DNA of 64,000 nucleotides from Actinomycetota bacterium. GTDB taxonomy: Bacteria > Actinomycetota > Thermoleophilia > Gaiellales > Gaiellaceae. A model generated the notes under the pieces. The model searched no databases. It saw nothing but the letters and a program-made list of their open reading frames with translations, and had not been told where the DNA came from. The translations under genes and the position numbers were made by a program. Shown piece after piece: positions 48,215 through 57,042 of this stretch. Positions within the stretch are counted from its first letter, which is position 1, and the number at the start of each line of letters is the position of its first letter. The stretch lies in NCBI GenBank assembly GCA_003162055.1, contig PMNA01000017.1, positions 1 to 64,000 of the forward strand, given 5' to 3'.

Positions 48215-48768
48215 GCGATCTGCGCATCGTCGCCATCCCGGGCAGCCTGAGAAAGGCCTCCTTCAATCGCGGCCTGCTGGTCGCGGCGCAGGAGATCCTG
48301 AGCGGACGGGCCGAGGTCGAGCTCGTCTCGCTGGCCGATATTCCGCTTTACAACGACGACGTGCGCGCGCTCGGCTACCCCGAGCCGGTCGCGAGCCTGC
48401 GCGACGCGGTCGAGCGCGCCGATGCGCTCCTGATCGGCGCGACCGAGTACAACTTCGGCCCCTCGGGCGTGCTCAAGAACGCGATCGACTGGGCCTCGCG
48501 CCCGCCGGGCCCGCCGCTGGCGGGCAAGCCGTACGGGCTGGTCGGGGCGAGCACGGGCGGCTTCGGGACTGTGCGCTCTCAGTTACAGCTGCGCCAGGTC
48601 CTGCTCTTCGTACAGGCGCTCGGCTACCCCGGATCGCTGCACGTGTCGGGCGCCGCCGCGCTGTTCGACGAGGACGGAAAGCTGATCGACGAGCAGACTC
48701 GGCAGAGCCTGAGCGACTTCCTGGACGGGTTTCTCGCGTTTTTGGAGCGAGTCCGAGCAGGCGAGTAG
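48211..48768 (+). CDS. NADPH-dependent FMN reductase (flavodoxin-like)
   Basis: 185 residues from TTG 48211, overlapping the methyltransferase stop as TTGA. IPGSLRKASFNRGLL (FMN phosphate loop), ATEYNFGPSGVLKNAIDW and GASTGGFGTVRSQLQLR match the NADPH:FMN/quinone reductase family (ChrR/YieF-like). It supplies reduced flavin or protects against quinones. TAG stop followed at once by the next ATG. Confidence 0.9.
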   Translation: MSDLRIVAIPGSLRKASFNRGLLVAAQEILSGRAEVELVSLADIPLYNDDVRALGYPEPVASLRDAVERADALLIGATEYNFGPSGVLKNAIDWASRPPGPPLAGKPYGLVGASTGGFGTVRSQLQLRQVLLFVQALGYPGSLHVSGAAALFDEDGKLIDEQTRQSLSDFLDGFLAFLERVRAGE

Positions 48769-48945
48769 ATGGGGAAGATCAACAGGGAATGGCATCTGGC
48801 CAACAAGATGCCGAAGAGCGCGACCTTCTAGCAACGCGTCGAGTGGCATAAGGCGCACCTCGAGCATTGCGGCTGCCGTACCGATCTACCGCCCGAGATC
48901 AGGAAGACGATCGAGGCCGAGGCCACTACGCCGCCGGCGCGCTAG
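48769..48945 (+). pseudogene. Small Cys-containing conserved protein with in-frame TAG
   Basis: ATG 48769 directly follows the previous stop. The frame reads MGKINREWHLANKMPKSATF, a TAG at 48829-48831, then QRVEWHKAHLEHCGCRTDLPPE and ends at 48945. From memory, relatives run MPKNPTLEQRIxWHxxHAxxCxCR without a break, so the TAG probably replaces a Glu or Gln codon. Nonsense mutation, sequencing error or read-through are all possible. Confidence 0.6.
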
Positions 48946-49221
48946 TCGGTAACCCTCGCTCACCTGCACAGAGGTAACAAAGCTGGTGCCACTCGGTATC
49001 ACCGAATTGATCGCTTTTGGAGTCAAAATAGTGGCACGGACTTCCCATTGCGGTTCATTTTGACCGGTTCCGGTGCCGTAAGTCTAGTAAACGTCTGCTT
49101 GGTCGTCATAACTCGCGTTAACGGCTGGAACTATAATAAGCGATACGAGTACAACTATTATTAAGCAGAGACATTATTTCATGCTATCGACCACCTGTTG
49201 TCTCGGTTAGTAGACTCGTTC
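48946..49221. other. AT-rich intergenic DNA
   Basis: About 275 bases with markedly lower GC than the surroundings, no plausible ORF and no clear hairpin. It forms one edge of the low-GC island that includes the PASTA gene. Confidence 0.5.
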
Positions 49222-49812
49222 TTACTTTCGTACAATGACAATGAGAGTGACAAACGGTATACCATTACTAGATATAGAAGCGCCTGCCACTGGTGATTGC
49301 TTAGTAATAACATAGTTATCGAGCAAATCGGGCTGATCTGCGAAGTGAAGACGTGGTAGTACGTTAGCTTTCATCGAAAAACAGTTATCGTGAGCAACTA
49401 CCCATGAAAGTGTATGACCGACGAAACGAGGCACAGTACTCGGGGGCGGCGAACAATCTAAACTACCTGGGATCGAAACCAGCGCGCCCGGACTGGATAA
49501 TACAACGGTAGATTTAGTGCTCACAGTACGGTGAGCACTAGGTACTTGCGATTGAACGGTCGATGAAGGAAGGCGTAACTCGGAAGGCGACCCGGGCGGA
49601 GGAGGAAAGTAAAGACGATGTTCGAAAGAAAGGGGCCCGACCGTAGAAACGCGAAGGTCGGCTCTTCGAAGGTGATTATAAGCGACTTCTATATATTGAC
49701 CGCTTACATTAGGAACAGTCGTTTTCGTCGGGGTGTCTCCACACCGGACGGAAACCGCAAGAGTTAAAAGAGCCAGCGGAATAAACAGAATCGTTTTAGT
49801 TCTAAATCGCAA
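49222..49812 (-). CDS. PASTA-domain lipoprotein-like exported protein in a low-GC island
   Basis: 196 residues from TTG 49812; the tracked TTG 49833 lies upstream of the predicted transcription start. An N-terminal hydrophobic segment ends in VSVRCGD, possibly a lipid-modified Cys. Two PASTA-like repeats follow: VPNVSGQYIEVAYNHLRRADL and VPRFVGHTLSWVVAHDNCF...ITKQSPVAGASI. PASTA binds muropeptides or beta-lactams. Codon use is AT-rich, with many ATA, AGA, TTA and CTA codons unlike neighbours, which suggests recent transfer. Confidence 0.7.
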   Translation of the reverse strand: MRFRTKTILFIPLALLTLAVSVRCGDTPTKTTVPNVSGQYIEVAYNHLRRADLRVSTVGPLSFEHRLYFPPPPGSPSELRLPSSTVQSQVPSAHRTVSTKSTVVLSSPGALVSIPGSLDCSPPPSTVPRFVGHTLSWVVAHDNCFSMKANVLPRLHFADQPDLLDNYVITKQSPVAGASISSNGIPFVTLIVIVRK

Positions 49813-49823
49813 TATGCGTAATA

Positions 49824-49852
49824 TCGATAGCAACAGATATGGCGATTGTCAA
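49824..49852 (-). promoter_or_regulatory. Promoter of the PASTA gene
   Basis: On the minus strand TTGACA (49847-49852), 17 bases, then TATCGA (49824-49829) with a TG one base upstream (extended -10). The start would lie only a few bases before the TTG, so the mRNA may be nearly leaderless. Confidence 0.6.
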
Positions 49853-50039
49853 GCCGCGGCTATTTCGGAAATCCGCTCCGTCCTAGCTTGACTCGCCGTA
49901 GGGCGTACCGCAGGTCCGTTCCGGATATGTGCTCGATCTTGACCCGGTGGGACAGTAATCTCGAATCACCCCGCGGGCGCGTGGCTCGGTGGCTGGCGGA
50001 GATCCTTGGTGCCCTGGAACTTGTCCCGGAAATGAGCGC
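49853..50039. other. Intergenic region, no supported gene
   Basis: About 190 bases between the island promoter and the aminotransferase stop. The 65-codon plus-strand ORF (49846-50043) has no ribosome site or recognisable motif and is probably spurious. GC content returns to the local norm across this stretch. Confidence 0.35.
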
Positions 50040-51056
50040 CTAGCACCCCTCGAGCAGTCCCAGTGCTTCCTCGATCTCCTCGTCGGAGATGGTGAGCGGC
50101 GGCGTGGCCGAGATCAGTTCGTTTCCCAGCCCGGCCGGGACGACGATCACGCCGCGCTCGAGCGCCTTGGCGGCGTCGCCGCGGCGGGCGCGCATCAGGC
50201 CGGCGCCCTGCCAGCCGGCGCGGGCGAAGATCTCTCCCTTGCGCTTGACCTCGGAGAGCAGCCTGGGAACCTCGTCGAGCACGACCAGCGCGGCGGCGCA
50301 GGCCAGCGGCGTGCCCGAGTGCGTGTGCGTGTAGACGTCCTCCGGGCCGAGCTCCCAGGCCCGCTCCAGCCCCGAGCGGAAGAGTGCCGCCGAGAGCGGC
50401 AGCCCGCCGCCGAGCGCCTTGCCCAGGCAATACACATCGGCCAGCTCGCCCGAGACGAGCATCTCGCCCGCGCGCCCAAGCCCGCAGTAGATCTCGTCGG
50501 CGACGAGCAGCGCGCCGGCCTTGTCACAACGCTTGCGCAAGAGATCGAGAAAGCCGTCGGGCGGAACGCGCGCCCCGGCCCGCGCCTGAATCGGCTCGAC
50601 GATCACGCAGCCCGCGTCGACCGGCAGCGGCCCGGGATCTTCTCCGAAGGGAAAGCGATAGACGGGCCCGGGCAGCCAGGCGGCGAAGGGCGCCCGGAAG
50701 CGCTCCAGCCCGGTCGCCGCCAGCGCCAGAAGCCCCGTTCCGTGATAGGCGCCCTCGAAGGCCACGATACCGGGCTTGCCCGTTGCCAGAAGCGCCGTCC
50801 TGAGCGCAATCTCCACCGCGTCCTCGCCGCTCAGGCCGAGCTTGGCCGGGCTCGGCAGCGCGTGCCGCAGGCGGACGGTCGCCTCGGCCTCGGCCAGATC
50901 GCCCAGCGCGTGCACCACCCGCTGCTCGCCGATCGCCGCCATCACGCGGGGATTGCGATGCCCCAGCGCCGCGACGCCGAAGCCGGCCGAGAGATCGAGG
51001 TACTCGCGCCCCTCGCCGTCGGTGACGCGGCAACCCCTGGCACTCGCCCAGATCAC
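50040..51056 (-). CDS. Class III PLP aminotransferase, short form
   Basis: 338 residues, about 60-90 fewer than most class III enzymes. DGEGREYLDLSAGFGVAALGHRNPRV, AFEGAYHGTG, VIVEPIQARAGARVPPDGFL, DEIYCGLGRAG and the Schiff-base Lys in YCLGKALGGGLPLSA are present. It starts inside the 3' end of the proline dehydrogenase gene (4-base overlap). The pairing suggests an ornithine/P5C-related transamination, but the amino donor is not certain. Confidence 0.8.
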   Translation of the reverse strand: MIWASARGCRVTDGEGREYLDLSAGFGVAALGHRNPRVMAAIGEQRVVHALGDLAEAEATVRLRHALPSPAKLGLSGEDAVEIALRTALLATGKPGIVAFEGAYHGTGLLALAATGLERFRAPFAAWLPGPVYRFPFGEDPGPLPVDAGCVIVEPIQARAGARVPPDGFLDLLRKRCDKAGALLVADEIYCGLGRAGEMLVSGELADVYCLGKALGGGLPLSAALFRSGLERAWELGPEDVYTHTHSGTPLACAAALVVLDEVPRLLSEVKRKGEIFARAGWQGAGLMRARRGDAAKALERGVIVVPAGLGNELISATPPLTISDEEIEEALGLLEGC

Positions 51057-51913
51057 TGCCGGCCGATCCTCTGCGCCCGGCGCGAGACGTAGGGAAACCA
51101 GTCCTCGCCGTATGGGACGTAGACGCGCAGCGGCTCGCCCGCCCGAACCAGCTCGTTCTCGAGCTCGGGGGCTACTCCGAGCAGGGTCTGAACCTCGTAG
51201 CCGTCGCGCTTGCGCCCGGCCACGGTAAGCAGGCGGCAGCTCTCCTCGATCAGCGCGCGCTCGTGCGTGGAGATGCCGATCTCAGTCGCCGAGTCGGCCA
51301 GCCGCGAGACCGCGCGCAGGAATCGTTCGCGCACCTGCCCTTCACTCACCGCGGCGTCCTCGGGCGGGACTTCGTAGCTGCCCTTGCAGACCGAGACCCT
51401 GGGAGCGAGCTCGGCCAGCGCCTCGATGTCGCCGAGCGTTCGCTGCAGTCGAGCCTGCAGCGCGATGCTGACGTTGTCGTGGCCTAGCTTGCGCAGGCGC
51501 CGGTAGAGGCGAAGCGTCGTGTCGGCCGCGTCCGCGCGCTCCATGTCGATCAGGACAGCGCTTCCCTTCTCGTCCGCGGCGGCGACCAGAGCGAGCAGAA
51601 GCTCGAAGCAAAGCTCCCCGTCCACCTCCAGCCCGAGCGCCGACAGCTTTACGCTCAGCGCCGCGTCGAGCCCGCGCGCCTCGATCTCCTCCAGCGCGCG
51701 CCGCTCTTCGGCCGCGATCGCCCGCGCCGCTCTCTCCGTCTCCACGTCCTCGCCGAGCAGTCCGAGCGTGACGCGCTTGCCCTCGCCGTTCAGCCGCGCA
51801 GCGAGATCGCAGGCGCGCTCGAGCGTCTCGCCGCCGATCAGGCGCCGCACCGACCGGCACAAGAGCATGCGCCTGGGCCGGGGACTGAGAAGAACGATCG
51901 TGCGCTCGATCAC
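51053..51913 (-). CDS. Proline dehydrogenase, monofunctional
   Basis: 286 residues. FAD barrel motifs: SVKLSALGLEVD, VLIDMERADAADTTLRLYRRL, SIALQARLQRT, VSVCKGSYEVPPE, GISTHERALIEE, EVQTLLGV and RVYVPYGEDWFPYVSRR, the last being the PRODH C-terminal signature. It oxidises proline to P5C with electrons to the respiratory chain. Coupled to an aminotransferase by overlap. Confidence 0.9.
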   Translation of the reverse strand: MIERTIVLLSPRPRRMLLCRSVRRLIGGETLERACDLAARLNGEGKRVTLGLLGEDVETERAARAIAAEERRALEEIEARGLDAALSVKLSALGLEVDGELCFELLLALVAAADEKGSAVLIDMERADAADTTLRLYRRLRKLGHDNVSIALQARLQRTLGDIEALAELAPRVSVCKGSYEVPPEDAAVSEGQVRERFLRAVSRLADSATEIGISTHERALIEESCRLLTVAGRKRDGYEVQTLLGVAPELENELVRAGEPLRVYVPYGEDWFPYVSRRAQRIGRQ

Positions 51914-52023
51914 AGGATCGATTCTAGAAGCCTTGACTCCTCAGTCGCCCCGGAACTCGACCGTGCCCGTCCCGGCCGGAGCTTGCCGGCGCCTCACTTC
52001 CCGCGGCTATGAGCAAGTTTGGT

Positions 52024-53501
52024 TCAGCTGATCTTGAACGAAAGCAACTTGCTGTTTTTGTCGGCGGACAGCTTCAGGCGATAGCTGCCGGCCTTGATCG
52101 GCTTTTTCCCGAACAGCTTCTTGATCGTGATCGTGTAGGCGCCCTTGAAGCTCCCCGTCTTCTTAGTGATTCGGACGGTCAGCCACTTCGCTCCCTTTTT
52201 CATGCTCAGCAAGAAGGTGAGGTGCTTGCTCTTCGGGGAGACGGTGTAGGAAAGCTTGACCGTTCCGGCCTCGGAGGGCTTGAAGCTCTTCTTGCTCAGG
52301 TGGGCGGCCGAGATCTTGCCGGAGCCGCTGGTCTTGGCGGCCGGGCTTGAGCCGTTGCCCGAGCCGTTGCCCGAGCCGCTGCCCGAGCCGCTGCCCGAGC
52401 CGTTGCCCGAGCCGTTGCCCGAACCGTTGCCTGAGCCGTTGCCCGAACCGCCTCCCGAGCTACTCGTGATCGTCCAGCTGGCGCTGGCCGGCGTCGAGTC
52501 TGTGCGATCCCGTCGTAGCTAATTACGCTGTCCGCCCGCACCTTGAACGCGTGATTGCCGACCGTGAGCCCGGAGTAAGCCTTGGGCGAGCTGCATGCCG
52601 CCCACGAGCCCGAGTCGAGAGCGCAATCGAACGTGGCGCCGCTCGTGTTCGAGCTGAAGGCGAAGCTGGCCGAGGTCGAGGTGGTGCTGGAAGCCGGCTT
52701 CGAGCTGATGGACGTGTCCAGTGTCTGGGCCGGATCCCAGATCCCCTCATAGTCGAACTCGTTCTTCGTCGAACTGAACCTGCCGATTGCCCAGTCGTTG
52801 TAGTTGAGCACGCAGGCAGGGTTGACCGTCCCAAGGATGGAAGAGCCGTTCGCCCAGGTCTGGCTGCAGAGGCCGTTCAGAGGCACCGTCGTCCTGACCG
52901 GGAAGTCCTCCTCGAAGGTGTCGTAGCTGGCGATTGGAGCGCCTCCGAGTGAGATCGGAAGAGCCCCCCCTACACTAGGCGAGGGGCAGGTCGGCCTCGA
53001 TAGAACCGTGCCGACCGAGTTGTAGAAGTAGCAGTACGTCGGGTGCGTCGAATCGATCGCCAGCGAGGTGTTGCTCGGAAGCTGGATCTGGTCGTTGGCC
53101 ACTTCACCGCCGCCGCCCGGGTTACCGATCACGGTTAGAACGACAGCCATGTAGTAGATGTCGCCGGCTTGGGGGAAGACGCCGTTCGGATAACCGCTGG
53201 AGTCGGTATAGGCGTAGTAGCTCATGAAGGCGGCGTCCATCCCAATTGAGGTGTTGGGGGGGAGACCGGAAAGGAAGGTCGCGTTCTCGTTCAGAGCCCC
53301 ATCGACCCAGTTCATGCCGGCCGTCACCGAGGCGGCCGTGCGAGTGGAAGCAAGCGACGATGGCAGCGCGACGCGCGGCACGAAACCGGCCTGAGCCGAC
53401 AGGCTTCTAGCGGCGGCTCCTCCCGCCTGCGCCAGAACCGCAACGGCGCAAATTCCGGCGACGAGCACAGCTAAGCCGAGCACTCTGATTCTCGTAAGCA
53501 T
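52024..53501 (-). pseudogene. Secreted protein with SGN repeat linker and a subtilase-type C-terminal domain, frameshifted
   Basis: A signal peptide and ~330 residues (ORF 52296-53501) read to SVISYDG. The frame then loses one base near 52517: the other frame continues DRTDSTPASASWTITSSSGG, a GSGN linker and a 95-residue domain ending LLSFKIS at 52024. One missing G in a G-run would explain it. The C-terminal domain resembles that of the subtilase at 7749-9305 (SxxLTKKAF...VKLxYxxS...LFG...GxYRxxLSA...LLxF). Function of the N-terminal part is unknown. Confidence 0.7.
52349..52456 (-). repeat. 12-bp tandem repeat encoding the Gly-Ser-Gly-Asn linker
   Basis: About nine copies of GAGCCGTTGCCC on the plus strand (minus strand GGGCAACGGCTC). 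In the restored frame it encodes alternating GNGS/GSGS. Such repeats are prone to slippage and assembly error. Confidence 0.85.
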
Positions 53502-53644
53502 TGGACTCTCCCCTCACCTCGATTGCCCCCGTCATTCACAGATTTACATAGCTGGGGAATCGTTTCAATCGGCACGAGCGCGGAGAGTCAGCGCGACGCT
53601 GACGGGAACAAACACGAATTCGGCAGCAACCCGTAGACGCGGGC

Positions 53645-54715
53645 TCAGTCGTAGAGCGTCACGGCCGCCAGGATCACGTACAGGGCGACCAGCGCCAGGC
53701 CCTCGAAGATAGTTCCCTCGCCGTCGCCCGTGATCTGCCAGACCGCGATCGCAGTCAGTAGCAGCGCAACGATGAAGACCGGCGCGATCGAGAAGGTCAG
53801 CGACTGCGCGAAGAAGAGCGAGCAGAGGACGAGCAGCGGGAAGAGGAAGGCGGCAACCTGCGAGACGGAGTTCTTGATCACCGAGATGGCGAGATCGCTC
53901 TGGCCTTTCCAGGCCAGCGTGACGCCGACGACGTTCTCGACCGCGTTGCCGGCGATGGCCACGATCACGATTCCGGCGAAGGCAGCGGAGATGCCGAGCC
54001 GATCCATCGTCGGCCGCAGCTCGGCCACAAACCAGTCCGAGACGAAGGCGGCGCCGACACCGGCGACAACCAGCATCGCCGCGGCCCGGGCAAACCCGAC
54101 TCTCGCCCGGCCGCGCGAGGGGCCGGCGTCGGAACGCAGGTAGGGGAAGAGCCAGGTCAGGTAGACGATCAGCAGGCAGGCGGCGCCGATCACCGATATG
54201 GCCTTGACGTGGTGGGCGGCGCCGCCGCCGACCGCGACCGAAACGCCCACCAGGGAGATGATGAAGACTCCGACCAGCAGTAGCGTCGCGGTGTCGTTGG
54301 GGAGCCGGCGCCCGAAGCGCATCACCTTGTCTTTGCTGCGGAACGAGCCCGCGACGAGCGCGAGCCCCAGCACGAGCAAGGCGTTCGCCAGCACCGAGCC
54401 GATCAGCGAAGCCTGCGCAACCTCGGTCTCGCCGGCCGAGAGAGCGAAGAGGACGACGAAGAACTCGGGCAGGTTCCCCAGCGTCGATTGCAGCACACCG
54501 GTGACGGCCGGGCCGAAGCGCTCCCCCACCTGCTCGGTGGCAAACGACACCGTCCAGGCCAGCCCGGCCAGCGCGAGCGCGGCGACCGAGAAGGCAAGCA
54601 GCGCCGGCACGCCCGAGTAGCGCAGGACGCCCGCCGCCACCGAGACGAGCGTGACGAGAGCGAGCGCGGCGATCTCCACCGTTCGGAGCCCGCTCCTGTC
54701 GCGATCCGCGGCCAC
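53645..54715 (-). CDS. Calcium/proton antiporter (CaCA superfamily, CAX type)
   Basis: 356 residues with about eleven hydrophobic helices. The two alpha-repeats read GNLPEFFVVLFALSAGETEVAQASLIGSVLANALLVLG (~100) and GNAVENVVGVTLAWKGQSDLAISVIKNSVSQVA (~265), with the cation-binding Glu residues in GNLPEF and GNAVEN. It should export Ca2+ in exchange for H+. Confidence 0.9.
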   Translation of the reverse strand: MAADRDRSGLRTVEIAALALVTLVSVAAGVLRYSGVPALLAFSVAALALAGLAWTVSFATEQVGERFGPAVTGVLQSTLGNLPEFFVVLFALSAGETEVAQASLIGSVLANALLVLGLALVAGSFRSKDKVMRFGRRLPNDTATLLLVGVFIISLVGVSVAVGGGAAHHVKAISVIGAACLLIVYLTWLFPYLRSDAGPSRGRARVGFARAAAMLVVAGVGAAFVSDWFVAELRPTMDRLGISAAFAGIVIVAIAGNAVENVVGVTLAWKGQSDLAISVIKNSVSQVAAFLFPLLVLCSLFFAQSLTFSIAPVFIVALLLTAIAVWQITGDGEGTIFEGLALVALYVILAAVTLYD

Positions 54716-54847
54716 GCGGCGATGCTATGCGATCGGCTCGAATTGCGCGCCGGGATCGGCCCGCAGCGCCCCCGTGGAAGAGCGAGCGCAGCAAACGTTT
54801 TCAGTGCCCGGTTGACAACTTTGCCGCGATGCGCAAAGGTGCCCCGT

Positions 54848-54870
54848 TAAACCGGTTTATGGACCGGTTC
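54848..54870 (+). promoter_or_regulatory. Palindromic operator-like sites upstream of the GH5 gene
   Basis: TAAACCGGTTTA (54848-54859) is a perfect 12-base palindrome with a central CG. A second, imperfect GACCGGTTC follows at 54862-54870. LacI-family regulators use palindromes with a central CG, so a sugar-responsive repressor is a reasonable guess. AGGAGGGG then precedes ATG 54900. Confidence 0.5.
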
Positions 54871-54899
54871 GCCGCAACAACTAGGAGGGGATCCGCTAC

Positions 54900-56912
54900 A
54901 TGTTCAGGAAGTTTCGCCTATCGGCGATCACACTGTTCATCGCGCTTCCGGCTGTGCTCTTTCTCTCGGCCGGCACAAGCGCGATCGGCTGCGTTGGTGG
55001 CCAAGGAAGCGATTTCGTTCAGCGTCAAGGGTCGCAACTGACACTGCACGGTAAACAGTTTCGCTTCGCCGGTACCAACAACTACTACTTGGACTACAGC
55101 CCGAACGTTATGACCAACGCGGTGCTCGACAAGGCCGCCGCGAACGGTTTCAACGTAGTGCGAACGTGGGCTTGGATGGACATCGGCAACCAGGACGGCA
55201 CGAACTCCGTCTGGGGCGCCGACAAGGGCGTGTACTTCCAGTACTGGGACGGCACGAAGCCCGCCTACAACGACGGCGCCAACGGCCTGCAGCGACTCGA
55301 CTACGTGGTCGCGGCCGCCAAGGCGCGTGGCCTCAAGCTGGTTCTGCCGCTGACCAACAACTGGTCGGACTTCGGCGGCATGGACCAGTACGTCCGCTGG
55401 GCCGGCGGTACGTACCACAGCGACTTCTACACCAATCCGAAGATCCGCCAGTGGTACAAGGCCTGGATCAATCACCTGCTCAACCACACGAACTCGATCA
55501 CCGGGATCAAGTACAAGGACGACCCCACGATCATGACCTGGGAGCTCGGCAACGAGCCGCGTTGCAAGGGCTCGGGCGTCTACCCGGCCGATCCGAACTG
55601 CAACACCACAACGATCACCAACTGGGCCGCCGAGATGTCGGCCTACATCAAGTCGATCGACCGCAACCACCTGGTTAGCTCGGGCAGCGAGGGCTTCCTC
55701 TGCGAGCCCAACAAGCCCGGGGCGAGCGGCGACTGGACGCGCGACTGCAGCACGGGAGAGGGCGTCGACGAGCTCGCCATCTCCAAGCTGCCGACGATCG
55801 ACGTGATGTCCTACCACCTCTATCCGAACAGCTGGGGCAAGAGCACCGACGCCTCCTGGTCGACGAACTGGATCAAGGAGCACATCAAGCTCGCTCACAG
55901 CATCCACAAGCCGTCGATGCTGGGCGAGTACGGCTGGTCGGACAAGGCAACTCGAAATCCCGTCTACAAGTCGTGGACCGACACCGTGTACCGCTACGGC
56001 GGCAGCGGGGCTCTCTACTGGATCCTGTCGGACATCCAGGACAGTGGTCCAGCGTTGTATCCGGACTACGACGGCTACACGGTGTACTGCCCCAGCCCGG
56101 TCTGTACGACGATCGCCAACTTCGGCAAGATGATGTCGAGCAGGCGGCCGCTCACATTCCCGCCGGTGGCGGACAACGACACACTCACGACCGAGTACCA
56201 GACCGCGGGGACTGTCGACCTCACGGCAAACGACATCGCCTACCCGCCGAAGAGTCAGATCAACCCGGCGACAGTCGATCTCGACCCCTCTACGCCGGGC
56301 CAGCAAACCAGCGGCTCGATCGATGCGGGGACCTACTCGGTCGACGCGAACGGGGTGCTCACGTTCACCCCGGCTGCGGGCTTCAACGGCAAGCGAACGC
56401 TGACCTACACGGTTAAGGACAAGGTCGGCCGGCTGTCCAACGTGGCCGACGTAAACATCACCGTCAAGCCGAATCCGCATGGATCGCAAATGCTGTTCGA
56501 CTTCGAGAGCGGAACCGAGGGCTGGGGACCCTTCACGTCGGGGGATACCGGCACGGTTTCGCAAACGGCCACGCACTCCGAGGGCTCCTACGGGCTAGAT
56601 GTGAACAGCACCGGCGGCTACTGGTTCGGAGCCATCTTCGCGAGCCCGATCGATATGTCCAGCCGAACTCAGCTGAGTGTCGACCTGTTGAGCTCCACCG
56701 GGACCAACGCGACACTTGTTCTCCAGCTCGGAGACTCCTGGGATTGGTGCCAGGAGAGCATTCCCGGTTGGTTCACGGCCCCGACAACCTGGAACTTCGA
56801 CCTGACCTCGCTGTCCTCAAGCTGCATCGGCGAGCTGAACAAGGTGCAGAGCATGGGCCTGTCGTTCAACGGTGGCGGCGACTCCGTGATCGACAATATC
56901 CGCGTCTCGTAG
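54900..56912 (+). CDS. Secreted glycoside hydrolase family 5 (mannanase-like) with Ig-like and carbohydrate-binding modules
   Basis: 670 residues. A signal peptide precedes a GH5 barrel (~40-420): FRFAGTNNYYLDYSPN, NVVRTWAWMD, the acid/base Glu219 in WELGNEP, SYHLYP, and the nucleophile Glu343 in LGEYGW. WELGNEPRC and the early TNNYYL resemble GH5_7 beta-mannanases. A cadherin/Ig-like domain (~430-540, VDLTANDIAYPP...LTYTVKDKVG) and a C-terminal jelly-roll CBM (DFESGTEGW...) follow. It should cut mannan or a similar beta-glycan outside the cell. Confidence 0.85.
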   Translation: MFRKFRLSAITLFIALPAVLFLSAGTSAIGCVGGQGSDFVQRQGSQLTLHGKQFRFAGTNNYYLDYSPNVMTNAVLDKAAANGFNVVRTWAWMDIGNQDGTNSVWGADKGVYFQYWDGTKPAYNDGANGLQRLDYVVAAAKARGLKLVLPLTNNWSDFGGMDQYVRWAGGTYHSDFYTNPKIRQWYKAWINHLLNHTNSITGIKYKDDPTIMTWELGNEPRCKGSGVYPADPNCNTTTITNWAAEMSAYIKSIDRNHLVSSGSEGFLCEPNKPGASGDWTRDCSTGEGVDELAISKLPTIDVMSYHLYPNSWGKSTDASWSTNWIKEHIKLAHSIHKPSMLGEYGWSDKATRNPVYKSWTDTVYRYGGSGALYWILSDIQDSGPALYPDYDGYTVYCPSPVCTTIANFGKMMSSRRPLTFPPVADNDTLTTEYQTAGTVDLTANDIAYPPKSQINPATVDLDPSTPGQQTSGSIDAGTYSVDANGVLTFTPAAGFNGKRTLTYTVKDKVGRLSNVADVNITVKPNPHGSQMLFDFESGTEGWGPFTSGDTGTVSQTATHSEGSYGLDVNSTGGYWFGAIFASPIDMSSRTQLSVDLLSSTGTNATLVLQLGDSWDWCQESIPGWFTAPTTWNFDLTSLSSSCIGELNKVQSMGLSFNGGGDSVIDNIRVS

Positions 56913-56922
56913 TAAACGAACG

Positions 56923-56956
56923 CCTCGCGCCGTCCGCCTCGGTGGGCGGCGCGAGG
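56923..56956 (+). terminator. Strong hairpin after the GH5 gene
   Basis: CCTCGCGCCG and CGGCGCGAGG form a perfect 10-bp stem, extended inward by CC/GG, 10 bases after the stop. There is no T-run directly after it. Confidence 0.6.
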
Positions 56957-56983
56957 TCGATTGCTCGTCCGACGTGACGACAC

Positions 56984-57015
56984 GAAAGGGCGTTCTCAAA
57001 GGGGAGCGCCCTTTC
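56984..57015. terminator. Second hairpin between the GH5 and aminotransferase genes
   Basis: GAAAGGGCG and CGCCCTTTC form a perfect 9-bp stem with a 14-base loop. It lies between convergent genes and could serve both strands. Confidence 0.6.
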
Positions 57016-57042
57016 TCGTAGCGCGAAGGCTGGAGCGTGCTT

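Noticed and set aside
49846-50043. 65-codon ORF between the PASTA and aminotransferase genes
   Set aside because: No motif or ribosome site, and it overlaps the promoter region of the PASTA gene.
52349-52456. CRISPR-like array
   Set aside because: The units are 12 bp, without spacers and in coding frame; this is a linker repeat, not CRISPR. No CRISPR or cas gene was seen in the window.
54918-56576. 552-codon minus-strand ORF opposite the GH5 gene
   Set aside because: Antisense shadow with no family features, whereas the plus strand holds both catalytic Glu residues.
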